In this document: piece after piece, positions 12,276 through 13,068 of the stretch
How the letters are laid out: each line of letters opens with the position of its first letter
Position numbering within the stretch: position 1 is the first letter of the stretch
Assembly: GCA_050695655.1 (NCBI GenBank)
Contig: JBOGTU010000119.1
Span: 1-13,068 of the forward strand
Length of the DNA stretch: 13,068 bases
Direction: 5' to 3'
Origin: DATKQD01 sp050695655
Lineage (GTDB): Bacteria; Chloroflexota; JAJPGV01
Made by a program: the position numbers and the translations under genes
Notes under the pieces: generated by a model
What the model was told of the DNA's origin: nothing
What the model saw: the letters and a program-made list of their open reading frames with translations, nothing else
Databases searched by the model: none

Positions 12276-13068
12276 TCAGTGGGAAAACTCCAGGATGGCC
12301 CGGCCCAGCACCTGGCCCTGCTCCAAGGCCTGGCAGGCCTCGTTCACCTGCTCCAGTGGATAGCGGCGGGTCACCAGCTTGTCCAAGGGCATCTTGCCCT
12401 GCTTAAACCACTCCACATAGAGCGGAAAGTCGCGCTCCGGGTGGCCCGTGCCACCCGACGTACCCATGAAGATGCGTGCTCCGCCCAGCAGGTCGCGTAC
12501 GGGAATCGTGGGCTGCGTTTGCGGCACCCCCACCAGCACTGCCGTGCCACCCTGGCAGTAGCCGTTCACTCCCGCCCGAACGGAGGGTATGACCTGCTCC
12601 ATGGTTTTGGTAGCGCCGATCACATCGAAGGCGTAGTCCGCGCCGCCGCCCGTGATCTCGCGAATCTTCGCCACCGGATCCTCCTGGCCGGCATTGATGG
12701 TGTGCGTGGCGCCGAACTGGCGGGCGTACTCCAGCTTGTCGTCGGCGAGATCCACGGCGATGATGGGGTACGCGCCAACGTTGGCGCACGTCTGCACGGT
12801 GCACAGCCCCAGGCCCCCCACGCCGTAGACGGCGACCGATGATCCCACCTGCACTTTGGCTGTGTGGATCACGGCGCCGGCGCCGGTGAGCACGGCACAG
12901 CCGACCACGGCGGTCACGTCCATCGGCGTATCCGCCGGCAGCTTCACCACCCAGCGATCGTCCGAGAGGACGGTATCCATCCAGGTGTGGGCCGCGAAGG
13001 ACGCCGGCAGCTCCTGCCCGCGGAACTTCAGCATGGGCGTGGCATGCCGCGGCATGCCAGGGTAGGCA
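12276..13068 (-). CDS. Zinc-dependent alcohol dehydrogenase (MDR superfamily), C-terminal part
   Basis: The gene is open to the right edge, so the N-terminal catalytic lobe and structural-zinc cysteines are missing; about 264 residues are visible. The frame shows FAAHTWMDTVLSDDRWVVKL, then VVGCAVLTGAGAVIHTAKV, whose Cys matches the second catalytic zinc Cys of class III-like alcohol dehydrogenases. The Rossmann motif GVGGLGL follows, and VDLADDKL supplies the Asp expected for NAD rather than NADP. The C-terminus reads YPLEQVNEACQALEQGQVLGRAIL, the usual end of the family. The nearest known types are S-(hydroxymethyl)glutathione/mycothiol or NDMA-dependent dehydrogenases, but substrate is open. 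The ATG at 13055 is internal, since the frame continues upstream (AYPG). The gene lies 166 bases before the amidohydrolase, same strand. Confidence 0.9.
   Translation of the reverse strand, partial: AYPGMPRHATPMLKFRGQELPASFAAHTWMDTVLSDDRWVVKLPADTPMDVTAVVGCAVLTGAGAVIHTAKVQVGSSVAVYGVGGLGLCTVQTCANVGAYPIIAVDLADDKLEYARQFGATHTINAGQEDPVAKIREITGGGADYAFDVIGATKTMEQVIPSVRAGVNGYCQGGTAVLVGVPQTQPTIPVRDLLGGARIFMGTSGGTGHPERDFPLYVEWFKQGKMPLDKLVTRRYPLEQVNEACQALEQGQVLGRAILEFSH

Overview
The window is GC-rich bacterial chromosomal DNA with housekeeping, transport and catabolic genes packed on both strands. It carries gatC and gatA, a selenocysteine-type selD, several 4-base stop/start overlaps, promoter-like -10 boxes placed almost on the start codons, a dispersed hairpin repeat, and an enolase-superfamily/amidohydrolase cluster. 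Together these fit an uncultivated Chloroflexota-like organism. That placement is an inference, since no rRNA or other marker gene is present.

Layout. Positions 1-1856 are an accessory patch. It holds the start of a Uma2-family gene (minus), an inverted pair of hairpin repeats, an intact RelB/RelE-type toxin-antitoxin pair (plus), a decayed antitoxin/VapC pair with an in-frame stop and a probable frameshift, and a third hairpin repeat. Positions 1857-4827 are a tightly overlapped minus-strand operon, gatC-gatA-aminotransferase (amidotransferase subunits plus a PLP enzyme). A short divergent promoter region separates it from a plus-strand tetR-MFS efflux pair (4922-7277). A minus-strand NRAMP-family transporter with a non-canonical metal site (7283-8584) converges on the MFS gene. 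Divergent from the transporter is selD (8713-9774, plus). Its true N-terminus contains an in-frame TGA that aligns with the catalytic Cys/Sec of selenophosphate synthetase, so a naive ORF caller would truncate it. Positions 9900-13068 hold a minus-strand catabolic cluster: a zinc alcohol dehydrogenase (cut by the window edge), an amidohydrolase, and a mandelate-racemase-like enzyme that overlaps the amidohydrolase by 4 bases.

How the genes work together. GatC and GatA belong to the tRNA-dependent amidotransferase (gatB is not here), and the coupled aminotransferase may supply or balance amino acids. The TetR protein probably controls itself and the MFS pump; a palindrome over its -35 box and three 13-base direct repeats before the pump are candidate operators. 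SelD makes selenophosphate, so the organism must encode SelA, SelB and tRNA-Sec elsewhere, and SelD is itself a selenoprotein. The last three enzymes plausibly act on one organic-acid or alcohol substrate series, but the substrate cannot be read from the sequence.

The points most worth a second look are the selenocysteine selD with its candidate bacterial SECIS hairpins, the atypical NRAMP transporter, the -10 boxes that predict leaderless mRNAs, the 13-base tandem repeats, the decayed TA locus beside an intact one, and the four-copy hairpin repeat.
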